DNA of 64,000 bases from Rotaria sp. Silwood1 (GCA_905250075.1 CAJNOP010000001.1:4782663-4846662); one strand, 5' to 3'. Shown: positions 36,501 to 47,705, counted from the first letter of the stretch. Program-made: numbers and translations. The notes: a model not told the origin generated them from the letters alone.

Positions 36501-39500
36501 GTGAAGCTGAAGTAGCTGCAGCACAAGCTGAATATGATGCTGCTATGGCAACAAAACAACGTTTACAAGATGATCTTGATCGAACATTAAAACGAATGAA
36601 TGCTGCTAGAGAATTAATATCTGGTTTAGCTGATGAACAAGAACGATGGACTGAACAAAGTAAACAATTTAAAGCTCAAATTGGACGGTAAGAGAAAAAA
36701 TAAACAACAAAATAAATGAAAATTTTCTTTTAATTTATTCATTTTTTTTTCATTTTAGATTGGTTGGTGATGTACTTCTTTGTACTGGTTTTCTATCATA
36801 TCAAGGTCCATTTAATCAAGATTTTCGTTTATTATTAGCAAAAGATTGGCAAAAATTATTAACAGAACGAACTATTCCATTTACACGTACATTAAATGTA
36901 ACTGAATATTTAACGGATGTAACAATAGTTGGTGAATGGAGATTACAAGGTTTACCAAATGATGAATTATCAATACAAAATGCTATTATTGTAACACGTG
37001 CTAAACGTTATCCATTATTAATTGATCCACAAGGACAAGGAAAAGCTTGGATTAAAAATAAAGAAGCATCAAATGATTTACAATCAACAAATCTTTTAGC
37101 AAAACATTTTCGACAACATTTAGAAGATTGTTTATCACTTGGTAGACCATTATTAATTGAAGATGTTGGTGAAGAACTTGATCCAGCATTAGATAATGTT
37201 TTAGAAAAAAATTTTATTCGTTCTGGTACAACTCTTAAAGTTAAAGTTGGAGATAAAGAAGTTGATGTATTAAAAGGTTTTAATTTATATATAACAACAA
37301 AATTAGCTAATCCAGCATTTACACCAGAAATATCAGCTAAAACATCTGTTATTGATTTTACTGTTACAATGAAAGGATTAGAAGATCAATTATTAGGTTT
37401 AACTATTTTGAAAGAAAAAGCTGAATTAGAAAATGAACGTGTTAAAATGTTAGAAGATATTCAAGCTAATAATAAACGAATGAAAGAACTTGAAGATAAT
37501 TTATTGATGAGATTAAGTAATTCAAAAGTAAGTATAAAAATTATTATTGAAATTTTGTTTATTCATTAATTTTTCTATAGGGTTCATTAGTTGATGATGA
37601 TGATCTTATTCGAACATTAAAAACTACAAAAATAACATCAACTGATGTTAAACAAAAACTTCAAATAGCAACTGAAACAAGTCAAAAAATAAATATTGCT
37701 CGAGAAGAATATCGTCCAGTTGCAACACGTGGTTCAATTATTTATTTTCTTATTGTTGAAATGTCACTTGTTAATGTTATGTATCAAACATCATTAAAAC
37801 AATTTTTACAATTATTTGATCAAGCACTTGAACGTTCACCACGAGTAAATTGATTATTAAAATTTAATAATACATCAAATTTTAATATGCTTTTTTTTTT
37901 TGTTCTTTTCTTTTTAATTAATTTTAGTCGCCAGTTACATCTAAACGTATTACTAATATAATGGAATTTTTAACATATGAAATGTATAAATACGCTGTTC
38001 GTGGTTATTATGAAGAACATAAATTTATGTTTACACTTTTATTAGCATTAAAAATTGATTTACAATCAAGTCGACTTAAATTTGATGAATTTCAAACATT
38101 AATTAAAGGTGGTGCATCAATTGATGCAAGTACAGGTATTGTATTTTTTTACTATTTTAATTTTGTATATTTTTCTATATATATATATATATTATTTATT
38201 TTTTAGCACCACCAAAGCCAGCATATAAATGGTTACAAAATGATATTTGGTTGAATCTTGTTGAATTATCTAAACTTTATCAATTTAGTGATATTCTTAA
38301 TTCTGTAAGTAGTTTAAATTAAATTCGTTGTATTCATTAATTTATTGTTTATTTTTCGTTTAGCTTAATCGTGCTGGTCCAGCATGGGATACATGGTTTA
38401 AGGTATGCCAATAAAGAAATTATTCAAAAAATTTGAAAATTATTTTTTTTTCTTCTTCATTACCTTCTATTTCAAAATTTTTAAATTTCAATTTTAAATC
38501 TCTTTCAATGAGATGATTTAACGAATGAAACTTTTCTTAGAATAATTTGAAAGAATATAAAAGAAAGATATTAAAATAGGATCTTAAAAATAGTGCAGCT
38601 ACAATATTAATAGTACAGAACACAACAAAAGAGTAAATAGTTATCATTATTAATAAAAAGGAATCTGTAGGATGATCTAAAAGTTATGTCATTCAAAATG
38701 AAACTTGAATATTATTATTGTAATTCAACTAAATGAGTTGATTCTCTTATTGCTAATAAATCAGTGTATATAGTTTAGGTTTGTATGACACACATGGATA
38801 ATCCTTTTTCAAATTGTGACTGATCACTTGAATAAAACAACCTATTCATTCATAGATTGTTAAATAGTTCTTCTATCGAAGAATAAAGTCGTTTACAGTA
38901 AAGAAACGACACGTTAACGGGGTCCTACTTCTCCGTTATGCATCATAGAATACGGCAATGCTACGACATCCCTACGATGAGAATAGGGTATCGTATATAT
39001 CCAGTAATAGTAAGTGTGTTATAATAACATAATCTCGTATAAAAACTGTCGTTTACAGTAACATTACGGCGATCTGTAATGATTAACTTGAGTTATTTAT
39101 TTCTCTAACGAAAACTGAAAAGACTAATCTTTTTTTTTGCCAATCCTTTTTCCTCATACGGTTTCAAGGTTATACGATCATGTGTTTTCTTTATTCTATT
39201 TATTCAAAAAGTTTTACCTGTAAACTCGGAATATTACAAGGATATCCAGCTACCAATATGTCACAGAAACCTTTGAATACTTTAGTACCTTAAGATACTT
39301 TATAGATTTCTAACACTTGACAACAAAATATTTTTAAATGTTCCATCTCCGAATTTGTTGAAAACCTTTTATAGAATGCTATAGAAACTGAGTAGGTACC
39401 TGGTAGATATCCATCTACTAAGATAATTGTTAGCAAGGTATTCAATCAAGATCCTGTGACATATTGGTAACAATGTATCTGAAAAAGCACCGTGCTGACA

Positions 39501-42500
39501 ACTTAGTATACGAGTACCATGAACTTAATACATTTACTAGAGTGTTCTTTACTAAAGATCAACGATAATATTTCAAAGTATTATTTATTTTGGGGATATT
39601 TTTTTCTTATGAATATTGTTTTATGAAGAATAAAATATTCAAATTCTTCGATGAAAATTTCGCAAAGATAATTATATAAATATTCTTGATTTTGTAGCAC
39701 AAGTATAGATCTAAATATTTTCATTCATTAATTATTTAGTTGAAAGAGTAACTAGAAAATTTTTGAATTCATTATAACAACATTTTCTTTTTTTCTAATT
39801 CAAACATATATCAAGTTTCTCAATAATACAACATCACGGTAGTATTTTGCTCAAAACTGATTCGCTGCTCTCTCTCTCACATATCTTTTTCTTTGATTTT
39901 AATAATTTTCATCTAAATACAATTTTATTTTTATAGAAAGATGAACCTGAACGTGCTGAATTGCCCGATGGTTGGGAACCACAATTAGATAAATTTCGTC
40001 GTCTTCTTCTAATACGTTCTCTAACACCAGCACGTTTTGTTAAGTCTGCTCTTGATTATATAGTCGATTCATTAGGACCAAGATATGGTGATGGTGTTGT
40101 ACTTGACATGGAAAAAATGTGGGATGAATCTGATAAATGTTCACCAATGATATGTTTTCTATCAATGGGTTCAGATCCAACGGTACAAATAGAAACATTA
40201 GCAAAAAAGAAATCAATTGAGTGTAATGCTATATCAATGGGACAAGGACAAGAAGTTCATGCACGACGATTATTAACACAAGCTTATACAAATGGTGCAT
40301 GGGTATTATTACAAAATTGTCATTTATCATTAGATTTTTGTGAAGAATTTTTATTACAATTAACTGAAAATACAGATCGTATTCATCCAGAGTTTCGTCT
40401 TTGGATAACAACTGAAGTTCATCCTAAATTTCCTATTGGTCTATTACAAATTTCAATTAAATATACAGCTGAACCACCACAAGGTGTTAAAGCTGGTTTA
40501 AAACGTACATTTACTGGTTTAACACAAGAACAACAATTAGAATCAAATACACATGAAAAATGGCGTCCATTATTATATGCTGTTGCATTCTTACATACAA
40601 TTGTACAAGAACGAAGAAAATTTGGTCCACTTGGATGGAATATACCGTATGAATTTAATCAATCAGATTTCAATGCAACAGTTCAATTTATTCAAAATTA
40701 TCTTGATGATATGGATGCAGCTAAAGTAACCAGTTTATATGATTTGATCGAGATTTGTTTTTTTTTGAAATAATTTCTTTATTTTTCTAGCAAATGCAAT
40801 GGAAAACTATTCATTATATGATTTCAGAAGTACAATATGGAGGTAAAAATAATATTTAATAAAAAAAAAAAAAAAACAAAAGAAATAAACGTGTTTTTGT
40901 TTCTTTATATTTAGGTCGTGTAACGGATGATTTTGATAAACGTCTTTTGAAAACATATGTTAAATGTTGGTTTCGTGATGAAATGTTTGATCCTAATTTT
41001 CAATTTGAAGAAAAAACTTATCGTATACCGAAAATGACTCGTATTGAAGATGTTTTCGATTATATTGAAACAATACCAAATTATGATAGTGGAAAAGTAT
41101 TTGGATTAAGTCCATTAGCTAATGATAGGTTCGTATAAATGATAGAATAAATTAAACTCAGCATAGAATCTGAAAATTTTATTGTTTTTTTTTTTAATAA
41201 ATAGTCGAGATATTAGTGATAATCAGAAAAATTTGGTTTTTAATAATATATCTCAGTTTTTTTTTTCTCCCGAAACAAGATCCTATGAAATTAATTTTTC
41301 TATGATTATTTTTTAACAGAAACATACTTCTTTCTACTAACTTCAGATATGAAAATGATCAATTTTCTAATTGTATATTTACATAAGTCACTCTTGTTGT
41401 TTATAAATTTTCTTTGTTGTACTCCAACCAATTTTTTTATGAATTCTTATGAACAAATGATCTAGAAAGAAAAAGCAGAATATTAAAAGACGTCATCAAT
41501 TCTATAATCTTATCAATCATATTGTTTCATTGTTAAATAATTTCTAAGTGATAGAAGTCTTCTCTTGCATTCAATGTTCAAAATATGTTAAACATGATAA
41601 TTGCTTTCAAATATTCAATATAGATTCAATATAAACTTCGATAAAAAATATTTAATTTTTATTAATTTAGATATCAAGAAGATACAACTAAAAAAGTTCT
41701 CGATACTATATTAAGTATTCAACCAAAAGAAGCTCGTGGTGGTGCAGGTGAAACACGTGAAGCTGTTATATATCGTTTAGCTACCGAAACATTAGAAAAA
41801 TTACCACCAGATTACATTGCACATGAAGTTAAAGAGCGTCTTTCTAAACTTGAACCAATGAATATATTTCTTCGACAAGAAATAGATCGTTTTCAACGTG
41901 TACTTAATGCTGTACGACGTACATTAATTGATTTAAAATTAGCTATTGATGGTACAATTGTTATGAATGAAGAATTACGTGATGCCCTTGATCGAATGTA
42001 TGATGCTAAAATTCCAAATGTGTGGTTGAAATTATCATGGGAATCATCAACATTAGGTGCTTGGTTTACAGATTTATATGCACGAAATGAACAATATCGT
42101 GCTTGGTTAAAACTTGATAAAGATACAAGACCAATTGCTTTTTGGATGACAGGATTTTTCAATCCACAAGGATTTTTAACAGCTATGCGACAAGTAAAAA
42201 AACAAAAAAAAAAGATTTATTTTTATTTTCTATTGTTTTGTATAATTTCTTTTTTTCTTTTTCTTAAGGAAGTAACAAGAGCTAATCAAGGTTGGTCATT
42301 AGATAATGTTGTTTTAACAAATAAAGTTACACGAATGGATCGTGAGGCATTAAAAGAACCACCACGTGAAGGTCTTTATGTTTATGGTTTATATATTGAA
42401 GGAGCTAAAATAAGAAATGGTGTTTTGGATGAATTAAAAGCAAATGAAAAAGTTTTAACACATCTAATGCCTGTTATACATATATCAGCTGAAGCTGATG

Positions 42501-42688
42501 TTGGTACAGGTGCAGCAACAACGAAACAAGATCGTCGTCCAGTTTATTATGCACCTGTTTATAAAAAACCACGACGAACAGATAGAAATTATGTTTGTAC
42601 ACTGAAATTAGAATGTCCACCAGGTGACAAAGCTGGACCTGATGTATGGACGTTGAGAGGTGTTGCACTTCTATGTGATACAAAATAA
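18569..42688 (+). CDS. DNAH5/DNAH8: Axonemal outer-arm dynein heavy chain, DNAH5/DNAH8 class (46 exons)
   Basis: This is the ATP-driven motor chain of the ciliary outer dynein arm. Joined exons give about 4,725 residues with one of the two alternative exons, plus about 64 lost in the gap at 35165. That is slightly longer than the family's usual 4,500-4,700. The order is tail (N-terminal stem, exons 1-20), AAA1 P-loop GPAGTGKT (exons 21/22) and Walker [13 protein letters not shown]2 [11 protein letters not shown]3 GEQGTAKT with VFIDDINMP, AAA4 GVGGSGKQS, stalk coiled coil and microtubule-binding tip (exons 34-36), then AAA5, AAA6 and a C-terminal domain ending [11 protein letters not shown]. 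Motifs such as ERYVAEEELG-type linkers, [12 protein letters not shown] and [17 protein letters not shown] place it with DNAH5/8 rather than DNAH9/11/17 or inner-arm chains. The start ATG at 18569 is the first Met of exon 1. A polyadenylation signal lies at 42774. Exon lists are given in the block entries that follow. Confidence 0.96.
18662..19780 (+). other. Dynein intron 1 (1.1 kb)
   Basis: An AT-rich intron with a (TA)n tract at about 19490-19510. No exon-like stretch was found. The open frames 19145-19342, 19355-19546 and 19509-19745 have no splice context that keeps the dynein frame. Confidence 0.6.
21568..21581 (+). promoter_or_regulatory. X-box (RFX binding site) consensus
   Basis: GTTTCCATAGCAAC fits all 14 positions of the animal ciliary-gene X-box GTHNYYATRRNAAC. 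RFX factors drive axonemal dynein genes through such sites, normally within a few hundred bases of the promoter. Here it lies inside intron 7. Confidence 0.5.
21614..21626 (+). promoter_or_regulatory. Second X-box-like imperfect palindrome
   Basis: GTTCCTTAGTAAC carries both half-sites of an RFX motif with a spacing one base shorter than the consensus, 33 bp after the full match. Weak alone; the pairing is what makes it notable. Confidence 0.3.
23152..27766 (+). other. Dynein exons 9-20: tail and linker region
   Basis: Exons: 23152-23762, 23823-23984, 24041-24215, 24271-24576, 24646-24815, 24916-25017 (optional), 25166-25528, 25589-25790, 25854-26194, 26258-26753, 26816-27179, 27241-27766. 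Exons 11-12 and 15 encode Ser/Thr/Gln/Arg-rich, low-complexity segments (residues about 925-1060 and 1155-1250) that I infer to be insertions relative to vertebrate DNAH5/8. The linker is well conserved: [43 protein letters not shown] and [20 protein letters not shown]. Confidence 0.87.
24916..25017 (+). other. Candidate cassette exon of the dynein tail (exon 14)
   Basis: The exon is 102 nt with phase 0 at both ends, so inclusion or skipping keeps the frame. It has a good acceptor (TTCTTTAG) and donor (GTAAAC). Its 34 residues (starting [13 protein letters not shown]) match nothing I recall in DNAH5/8, and its neighbours join in frame without it. Confidence 0.45.
28737..29090. repeat. Diverged foldback repeat in dynein intron 21
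   Basis: About 28747-28790 pairs with about 29085-29040, and about 28845-28868 with about 28960-28935. Shared blocks include GAGATATTGCAT, GATTGTATTTT and AAACTTTGCATA. It is a compact, old inverted repeat, probably a MITE remnant. The rest of intron 21 (28467-29502) shows nothing else. Confidence 0.55.
30113..30992. repeat. Foldback repeat filling dynein intron 23
   Basis: The ends of the intron are inverted copies: about 30119-30200 pairs with about 30992-30912, sharing AGTAACCAAAA-type and TTAGAACT-AAAATTTTATCA blocks (about 75 percent by eye). The element is about 880 bp with no coding frame inside. It lies between exons 23 and 24 (intron 30060-31031). Confidence 0.6.
31943..32750. repeat. 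Dynein intron 26 with a hairpin
   Basis: Within this 0.8-kb intron, 32226-32268 and about 32335-32378 are inverted relatives (AGTTCTCTACGA against TCGTAGAGAACT, then a GAGATA-ATCAA block), forming a hairpin of about 150 bp. Nothing else was recognised. Confidence 0.45.
34310..34432 (+). other. Alternative dynein exon, copy a (123 nt)
   Basis: It encodes 41 residues starting [10 protein letters not shown] and ending KYFVDFLR. Identical in length and phase to the next exon, with 19 of 41 residues the same. Flanked by AG acceptor and GT donor. Vertebrate DNAH5/8 have only one such segment between AAA3 and AAA4. Confidence 0.75.
34542..34664 (+). other. Alternative dynein exon, copy b (123 nt)
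   Basis: It encodes 41 residues starting [10 protein letters not shown] and ending EYFVDFLR. The RVAEEELG stretch is closer to the usual DNAH5/8 sequence than in copy a. Acceptor TTTCACAG, donor GTATCA. Either copy alone restores the frame between exons 30 and 33; using both would repeat a 41-residue module. Confidence 0.8.
35165..35174. other. Assembly gap (10 N) inside the AAA4 exon
   Basis: The frame runs through the Ns, but the protein jumps from KGITF, just before the AAA4 Walker B, to [11 protein letters not shown]. Family members have roughly 65-70 residues between these points, so about 190-200 bp are missing and the gap length is nominal. Confidence 0.9.
35304..36687 (+). other. Dynein exons 34-36: stalk and microtubule-binding tip
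   Basis: Exons: 35304-35884, 35941-36132, 36206-36687. Exon 34 ends in a long heptad-rich helix (about [13 protein letters not shown] onward), the outgoing stalk coil. Exon 35 and the start of exon 36 form the microtubule-binding head, and the rest of exon 36 is the Ala/Gln/Glu-rich return coil ending near FKAQIGR. Confidence 0.92.
38403..39936 (+). other. Dynein intron 41 (1.5 kb)
   Basis: The largest intron of the gene, right after a 39-nt exon. It contains a 14-base direct repeat GTCGTTTACAGTAA at 38888-38901 and 39048-39061, and an inverted pair around TACCAATATGTCACAG (near 39254-39269) and its complement (near 39456-39472). No coding exon is visible. Confidence 0.5.
41129..41670 (+). 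other. Dynein intron 44 (0.54 kb)
   Basis: AT-rich; nothing recognised beyond normal splice sites (donor GTTCGT, acceptor TTAATTTAG). Confidence 0.6.
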
Positions 42689-42773
42689 ACAATGTATTTT
42701 ATGTTTTCCTGTTTCGTGTTTTTTTCTTTTTTGTATAGTGAAACTATTTTGATGATTATTTAATCATAACATA

Positions 42774-42779
42774 AATAAA
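42774..42779 (+). terminator. Polyadenylation signal of the dynein gene
   Basis: AATAAA, 86 bp after the stop codon and followed by an A-rich stretch. Confidence 0.5.
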
Positions 42780-42943
42780 AAAAAAATCTTTCCTTCTTTT
42801 AACTATCATGATATTGTTATTTAAGACCATTGAATATTTTATTGGCGCGAATGTTTTATTTCTGAATTATTTGAACAATGTAGATATAACATGGAAGAGA
42901 AATGAAACAATTATTTTTATTTTTATAATTTAGTTTTGATTAA

Positions 42944-42949
42944 TTTATT
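42944..42949 (-). terminator. Polyadenylation signal of the minus-strand secreted-protein gene
   Basis: AATAAA on the minus strand, 22 bp beyond the stop at 42971. The dynein gene and this gene converge, with about 280 bp between stops. Confidence 0.45.
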
Positions 42950-42970
42950 GTCTATGTTTTTATTGATAGA

Positions 42971-43900
42971 TCAAATATGCATGACAACAGTAATTGCCAT
43001 GATGATCGATATGAATTTGATGAAAGTTGAATCATAATTTGATGAAACATGATTTTTAGCTGTACTTGTATTATTACGATTTGGATTACTAGTAGCACTA
43101 GTAATTGAAGATTGAACACGATTCATAGTCACTGTGCATGAATTTCCGGAGTCTGTGGTCTAAAAGTTTAGTAAAACTCGTTTATACAATAACAATAGAA
43201 ATTTATTAAGAAGTTATCCAAAATTTCATCTTGCTTCTACTAATTTTTTTTTGTTAATCAAGCAAAACAAAATTATGTTTTAATGGTTAAAATTCATCTA
43301 ATTAACAATAAAGACACATAAAAATTAAAAATATTTGATGTCAATAGAAGGATTCTTTTGCTGTTTGAATATTTTAAAATCAATTTTTAGTCTTTAATTC
43401 AATGTCGAAAATATTTTAGTTCAATAAAATCTAAGAAAGTTTATTGAATTAAATAATTCAATAAACTTTTCATTTTCATCATAAAATTCATATGAAACTA
43501 ACTCAAATAGAAATATAAAATAATCTTACTACCAATACCTGATTCAATAATACATTCAAGGCATTATCACCTCTTGGTGTAAAAGTACCCAACGACCCAA
43601 CAGTATTTGCGTTGTTGCCATCCTTAACTGTAAAATTTTTCGCTCCTGAACCTGCTGTACAGTCGTGACCATCTATTTGCAAGGCCGCATGAAGCACATT
43701 AGCACGTTTTTCAATAGCCAAATCACTGGCAGGACAGCAGCATGCTGTTGCATTACAAGCACCCTGAAGCTTAAACTGACCGTCCCACTTGAAGGTTCCT
43801 ATGGATTTCATAGATTGATGAATGTTACATTCATATTATATAGCTTACTTATTGGTACGGCTACCATTAATATGAAGTAAAAGATAAGAATAAGTGACAT
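42971..43900 (-). CDS. Small secreted Cys-containing protein, probably GPI-anchored, unknown function
   Basis: Three exons read on the minus strand: 43900-43849, 43798-43539 (or to 43530 with a GTAAGA donor) and 43159-42971, giving 166 or 169 residues. Exon 1 is a signal peptide (MSLILIFYFILMVAVPI). Exon 2 is the folded part: Cys residues in ACNATACCCPA, one in GHDCTAG, and N-glycosylation sites NAT and NFT. Exon 3 adds one Cys (SGNSCTV), a Ser/Thr/Asn-rich stalk and a C-terminal hydrophobic end (about FIKFISIIMAITVVMHI), as in GPI-anchored or tail-anchored proteins. Exon 2 is visibly richer in G+C than exon 3 and the neighbouring genes. No family recognised. Confidence 0.75.
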
Positions 43901-45689
43901 TATTTGTTAAATAGAATCAATGCCAAACAACTGCTGATATAATAAGACCAATTGTGAATGTGAAGATTGAATGAATGATTTAATTTTATGTTTGAATACG
44001 CGCTCTTTACTGTGATATTCAATAAAACTTTTTTTTTTCTAATGAATTTGTTTTCCAAAAAAAGAATTGTTTAAAAAAAAAGCGCCTCTTTCTTTATGTA
44101 TGTTTTTTAGATGAGTTTTGATTATTTTGATCAATACAAGTAATATTAAAAATTTGTTCGTTTTGTAAAAAAAAATTCATATTAAAATAAATGTTTATAG
44201 AGTTTTTCATTTGAAATTTATTACTATTCGATTCTTTCAATCGAAATGGCAAAGTCAAAAAAAAAAGAAAACAAAAAATATTTATAAGGTGAATTTTAAA
44301 CAGATTTGATGTTTACTATATTCGAATTTTTTGCTGTACTGGAAAAGATTGAAAGGAAAGATATTGATGAAAGTGATATCTTCAGTAAATGGTAACTCTA
44401 AGCATTTATAGTTCATTGTTGTTGTTTTTTTACTTCTACTGGTATGGATTAATAATCAATAGTAATAGCGATGAATAACACCTGGTATATATTCATTAAA
44501 AGAGCCAGACAAATAACTATTATACAACTATTGTCATAGTTGCAATTGCTCCATCTACACTAGATGCGCACAACCTATAATCGATAGTTTTTTCATTGTA
44601 CTTCAACGTCGTATAGACAATCTTAGTACATGATATTATAGTAATGTTATAATAGCTATAGAATAATTACGAAGAAACATTTCAAATATGAACTCGCTTT
44701 TGAGTCAGGAATATGTGCATCATATATATCATAATGAGCTATGAATACTCTGAAAAAAGTTCTGGTTATTGATTTATCGCTGTTAAGGTACTGCATGTTT
44801 GCCGTATTAAACTTTCATATTTTTAGATTGCTCCTATGTTGAAATGAGGACGTTAGGATCAACTGGTGTATATGTCCAAAGTTATATGACATGAGAGTTT
44901 TTCATTTTTTATCTCGTAGCTTAGATTTGATCTCAATTAGAATATTAACATTATTCTATACAATAAAGCATGTACGTCACTAGTCAGAATTTTCTAAAAT
45001 ACTTTTCTACCATTTTGCCTGTCAACATATTTTTTTTTGACGGTTTTATGGCTAATCATTTTTTTTCTTGTATCATCATATTAAATTGATGATGATCTAT
45101 TGAAAAAAATAAACTAGTAATTATTTTATCAAATACAAACATTGAATAGAACCATGGATGAAAAAAAACCTAATATTGTTATGTTCGATATTTCTATTTT
45201 TATCAGATCTTTGGCAATGTCATACGAGAAAAAAACTAGATTCGTTATGATACATTAAGATTTTTCAGTTATTGTTCTTAAATGTAATAACAGATTTACA
45301 TTATGAGATAACATTAATAACAATTAAATTTCTACATTCCTATTTCTTTTTTTATCAATATTGCTGAATCCACGATTATATCTGTAAATATTCAAATCAT
45401 CATCAATGTTATAACTGATGACAGCAGTACATGACGGCTAACATATTCCGTCTGTTATCGATTTTCTTTTCTTTCTCTTTTGCTCTATTTATTATCCATT
45501 CTATATGAATATGCATATACTGAGATACAAGGCCAATACTGACTCTATCCATTCCCAAAAAAAGAACAAGAATATTTCCTAGCTACTCGACTAGATCATA
45601 TCGATTTGTTTTTTGCAAAGCGAGAGAACGAGAAAAATCAAGCATTCAATTCATTTTCCTATGCATATACATACATATATTTATATACA
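43901..45689. other. Intergenic region between divergent genes
   Basis: This holds the upstream regions of the secreted-protein gene (leftward) and the small heat-shock gene (rightward). No coding sequence was recognised, and no convincing nGAAnnTTCnnGAAn heat-shock element was found close to 45690. Confidence 0.5.
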
Positions 45690-46394
45690 ATGACATCTTC
45701 AGCATTGATACCGATTAATAATGATAAAAATTATTTTTTACAATCACCAAAATCATCATCAAATCGTTATTCAATACATGATCATGGTCATGGTTATCGA
45801 ACATATTCATATGAATTTGATTTATATAATTATGAACCTGAACAAATAAATGTTTTACTTGATAATTATGGTAGATTACGTATACATGCATATCGTTCAC
45901 CATGTCATGAATTTCGACGTGAATATGATCTTGGTGGACCAAATATTGAAGCAAGACTTGTACGCAATACAATTGATACATATGGACGTTTTCGTATTGA
46001 TGTAGATGTTCGACCATGTCAATATGATATACCGTTAGTTAATAATAACAATAATAACAATATTCTAACATTTGATTTACATGGTTATCGACCTAAAAAT
46101 GTAGCTATTAGAATAGATGAAAATGGTTTATTAAAAATAAATGCACAAAATTATGACAATACAGGTGACCATCGTATGAGTAAAGAATATTATCGACAAT
46201 ATCAATTACCAAAAAATGTTAATTCTGATCAAATACGAGCAAAATTAGATGAAAATCAAATATTAACTATTCAATTACCACAATCATTACCAAGCAGAAG
46301 TTCATCATGGGTACCGTATCGTAATAGAAATGATTCACTAGCTTATGGGAAAAAACCGCATGGAAACTCCTGCTGTTGTTGTCATCTTATGTAA
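45690..46394 (+). CDS. Small heat-shock protein with two alpha-crystallin domains and a CaaX-like tail
   Basis: An intronless 234-residue protein. The first in-frame ATG is at 45690; the open frame extends further upstream but without Met. Two related beta-sandwich units are visible: residues about 39-107 (YSYEFDLYNYEPEQINVLLD, GRLRIHA, GRFRIDVDV) and about 125-197 (LTFDLHGYRPKNVAIRIDE, GLLKINA, YYRQYQLPKNV, ILTIQLP). The second has the typical crystallin-domain P-x-x-V and L-T-I-x-L-P endings. They are separated by a seven-Asn run. Small heat-shock proteins hold unfolding clients; tandem-domain forms occur in flatworms and relatives. The C terminus NSCCCCHLM reads as a CaaX box (C-H-L-M) after three more Cys, suggesting lipid anchoring. 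A polyadenylation signal AATAAA is at 46459-46464. Confidence 0.85.
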   Translation: MTSSALIPINNDKNYFLQSPKSSSNRYSIHDHGHGYRTYSYEFDLYNYEPEQINVLLDNYGRLRIHAYRSPCHEFRREYDLGGPNIEARLVRNTIDTYGRFRIDVDVRPCQYDIPLVNNNNNNNILTFDLHGYRPKNVAIRIDENGLLKINAQNYDNTGDHRMSKEYYRQYQLPKNVNSDQIRAKLDENQILTIQLPQSLPSRSSSWVPYRNRNDSLAYGKKPHGNSCCCCHLM

Positions 46395-47705
46395 TAGAAA
46401 GACAATACTTTAGTCATTTAAAAATATTTTTTTTTTGTAGTATATTTTCAATTTTGTTAATAAAATATAGACAAATATCATTATTTTTGATATAGTTATA
46501 TTTCATAAACAACTATAAATATTTTTCTAGAATTTTGAACTAAAGAAGATCAAACGTATATCAAGTAATGAAGAGATTTCATAAGGAGAAAAAAAAAACA
46601 TGTTTCATATTAAATCATTTTCATAAGACTATCAAAAATACTTATTAATAATTATTATAGAAATTATTAAGCATCTGTTTATTTAAGGTAATAAAAGTGA
46701 TATCGTTTCAAACTTGTTTATGAGAACCTCGAAAATTTATCAAGATGCTTTAATAAAATAGAAAGATCCTTGAAAATTTATAGCATCTGCTAGTTTGACT
46801 TGACATTTCAATATTCTAAAGATAGTAAAAAAAAACAAAATTGTTAGCAAAATCTTTAGTCAGAATTGAGCGTTATCAATATTAATTAAATTGGGAGTAG
46901 AAATTAATGGAATAAATTTGTATATATGTCTCCTAATATATATTATAGTATTAAATTCAAGAATTCATTTATTAATCTTTATTTTCATATTTTCGATTAA
47001 TATTCATCAAAATATATTAGGATTCGCATTATAAAAATAGTCTTTACATGAAAATTATTCAGCATAAATCTTTTGTTTTTTTTAATATATGAATTGCATG
47101 TTTAATCAGAAATCGAACAAAAAATATGAGTTTAAAACCTTTAATTTGCATTAATTGAAACAAAATCATATGGTTTTTGTTAAATAAAAACTGTCTTTAA
47201 ATAGTTGAAAAGATAAATTAGCGTATATATATAGATATATATACTAATCGAACTCAATTTTCTTATCAGTCAAACTATATTTATGAGTAACTATCAATCT
47301 ATCAGTAATAGTTTAAAATTACGCAGTAATATCATCAATTAAGAAAAAATGGTTTGTAAAAAACCATATTATATTTTATGATACGAAAAAAGATATCAAT
47401 TATCTAATTTCTAAAATAAAATCTCTTCTCATAAAAACCCAAATAATAAAGTTGGCAAATATTCATTTCTATTCCCTTTCTTAAGTATTAAACTGTCAAA
47501 AACAAATCATTTTTCAACAGATGTCATCCTACAACAGAGAAACTAAATCAAAAAATCATACAATTGATCGATTGGCAGCAAACGAATCTGTTGTATTCTG
47601 ATTAGTCAAATATTCTCTACGCACAAAGAACAATTCCCCAAAAATGAAATTTTCATTTTCATCTGATAATATTAATATTTTGCTTACCTATGTCTTGATG
47701 GACTA
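46395..47705. other. Intergenic region
   Basis: The 3' end of the heat-shock gene and the upstream region of the first PIAS gene. A short AT palindrome lies at about 47222-47244. Nothing else was recognised. Confidence 0.5.

Larger units (their letters stand above)
36759..42688 (+). other. Dynein exons 37-46: AAA5, AAA6 and C-terminal domain
   Basis: Exons: 36759-37527, 37581-37844, 37928-38135, 38207-38304, 38364-38402 (39 nt), 39937-40725, 40791-40842, 40915-41128, 41671-42193, 42269-42688. Conserved signposts are [50 protein letters not shown] (here [15 protein letters not shown]), [35 protein letters not shown] and [11 protein letters not shown]. Confidence 0.93.

Noticed and set aside
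41893..42162. Minus-strand open frame of 89 codons
   Set aside because: Antisense shadow of dynein exon 45, which is strongly conserved on the plus strand.
45540..45600. Possible heat-shock element (GAACAAGAATATTTC)
   Set aside because: The GAA and TTC units are not in the required alternating five-base register.
45715..46017. Minus-strand His/Tyr-rich open frame of 100 codons
   Set aside because: Antisense shadow of the small heat-shock gene.
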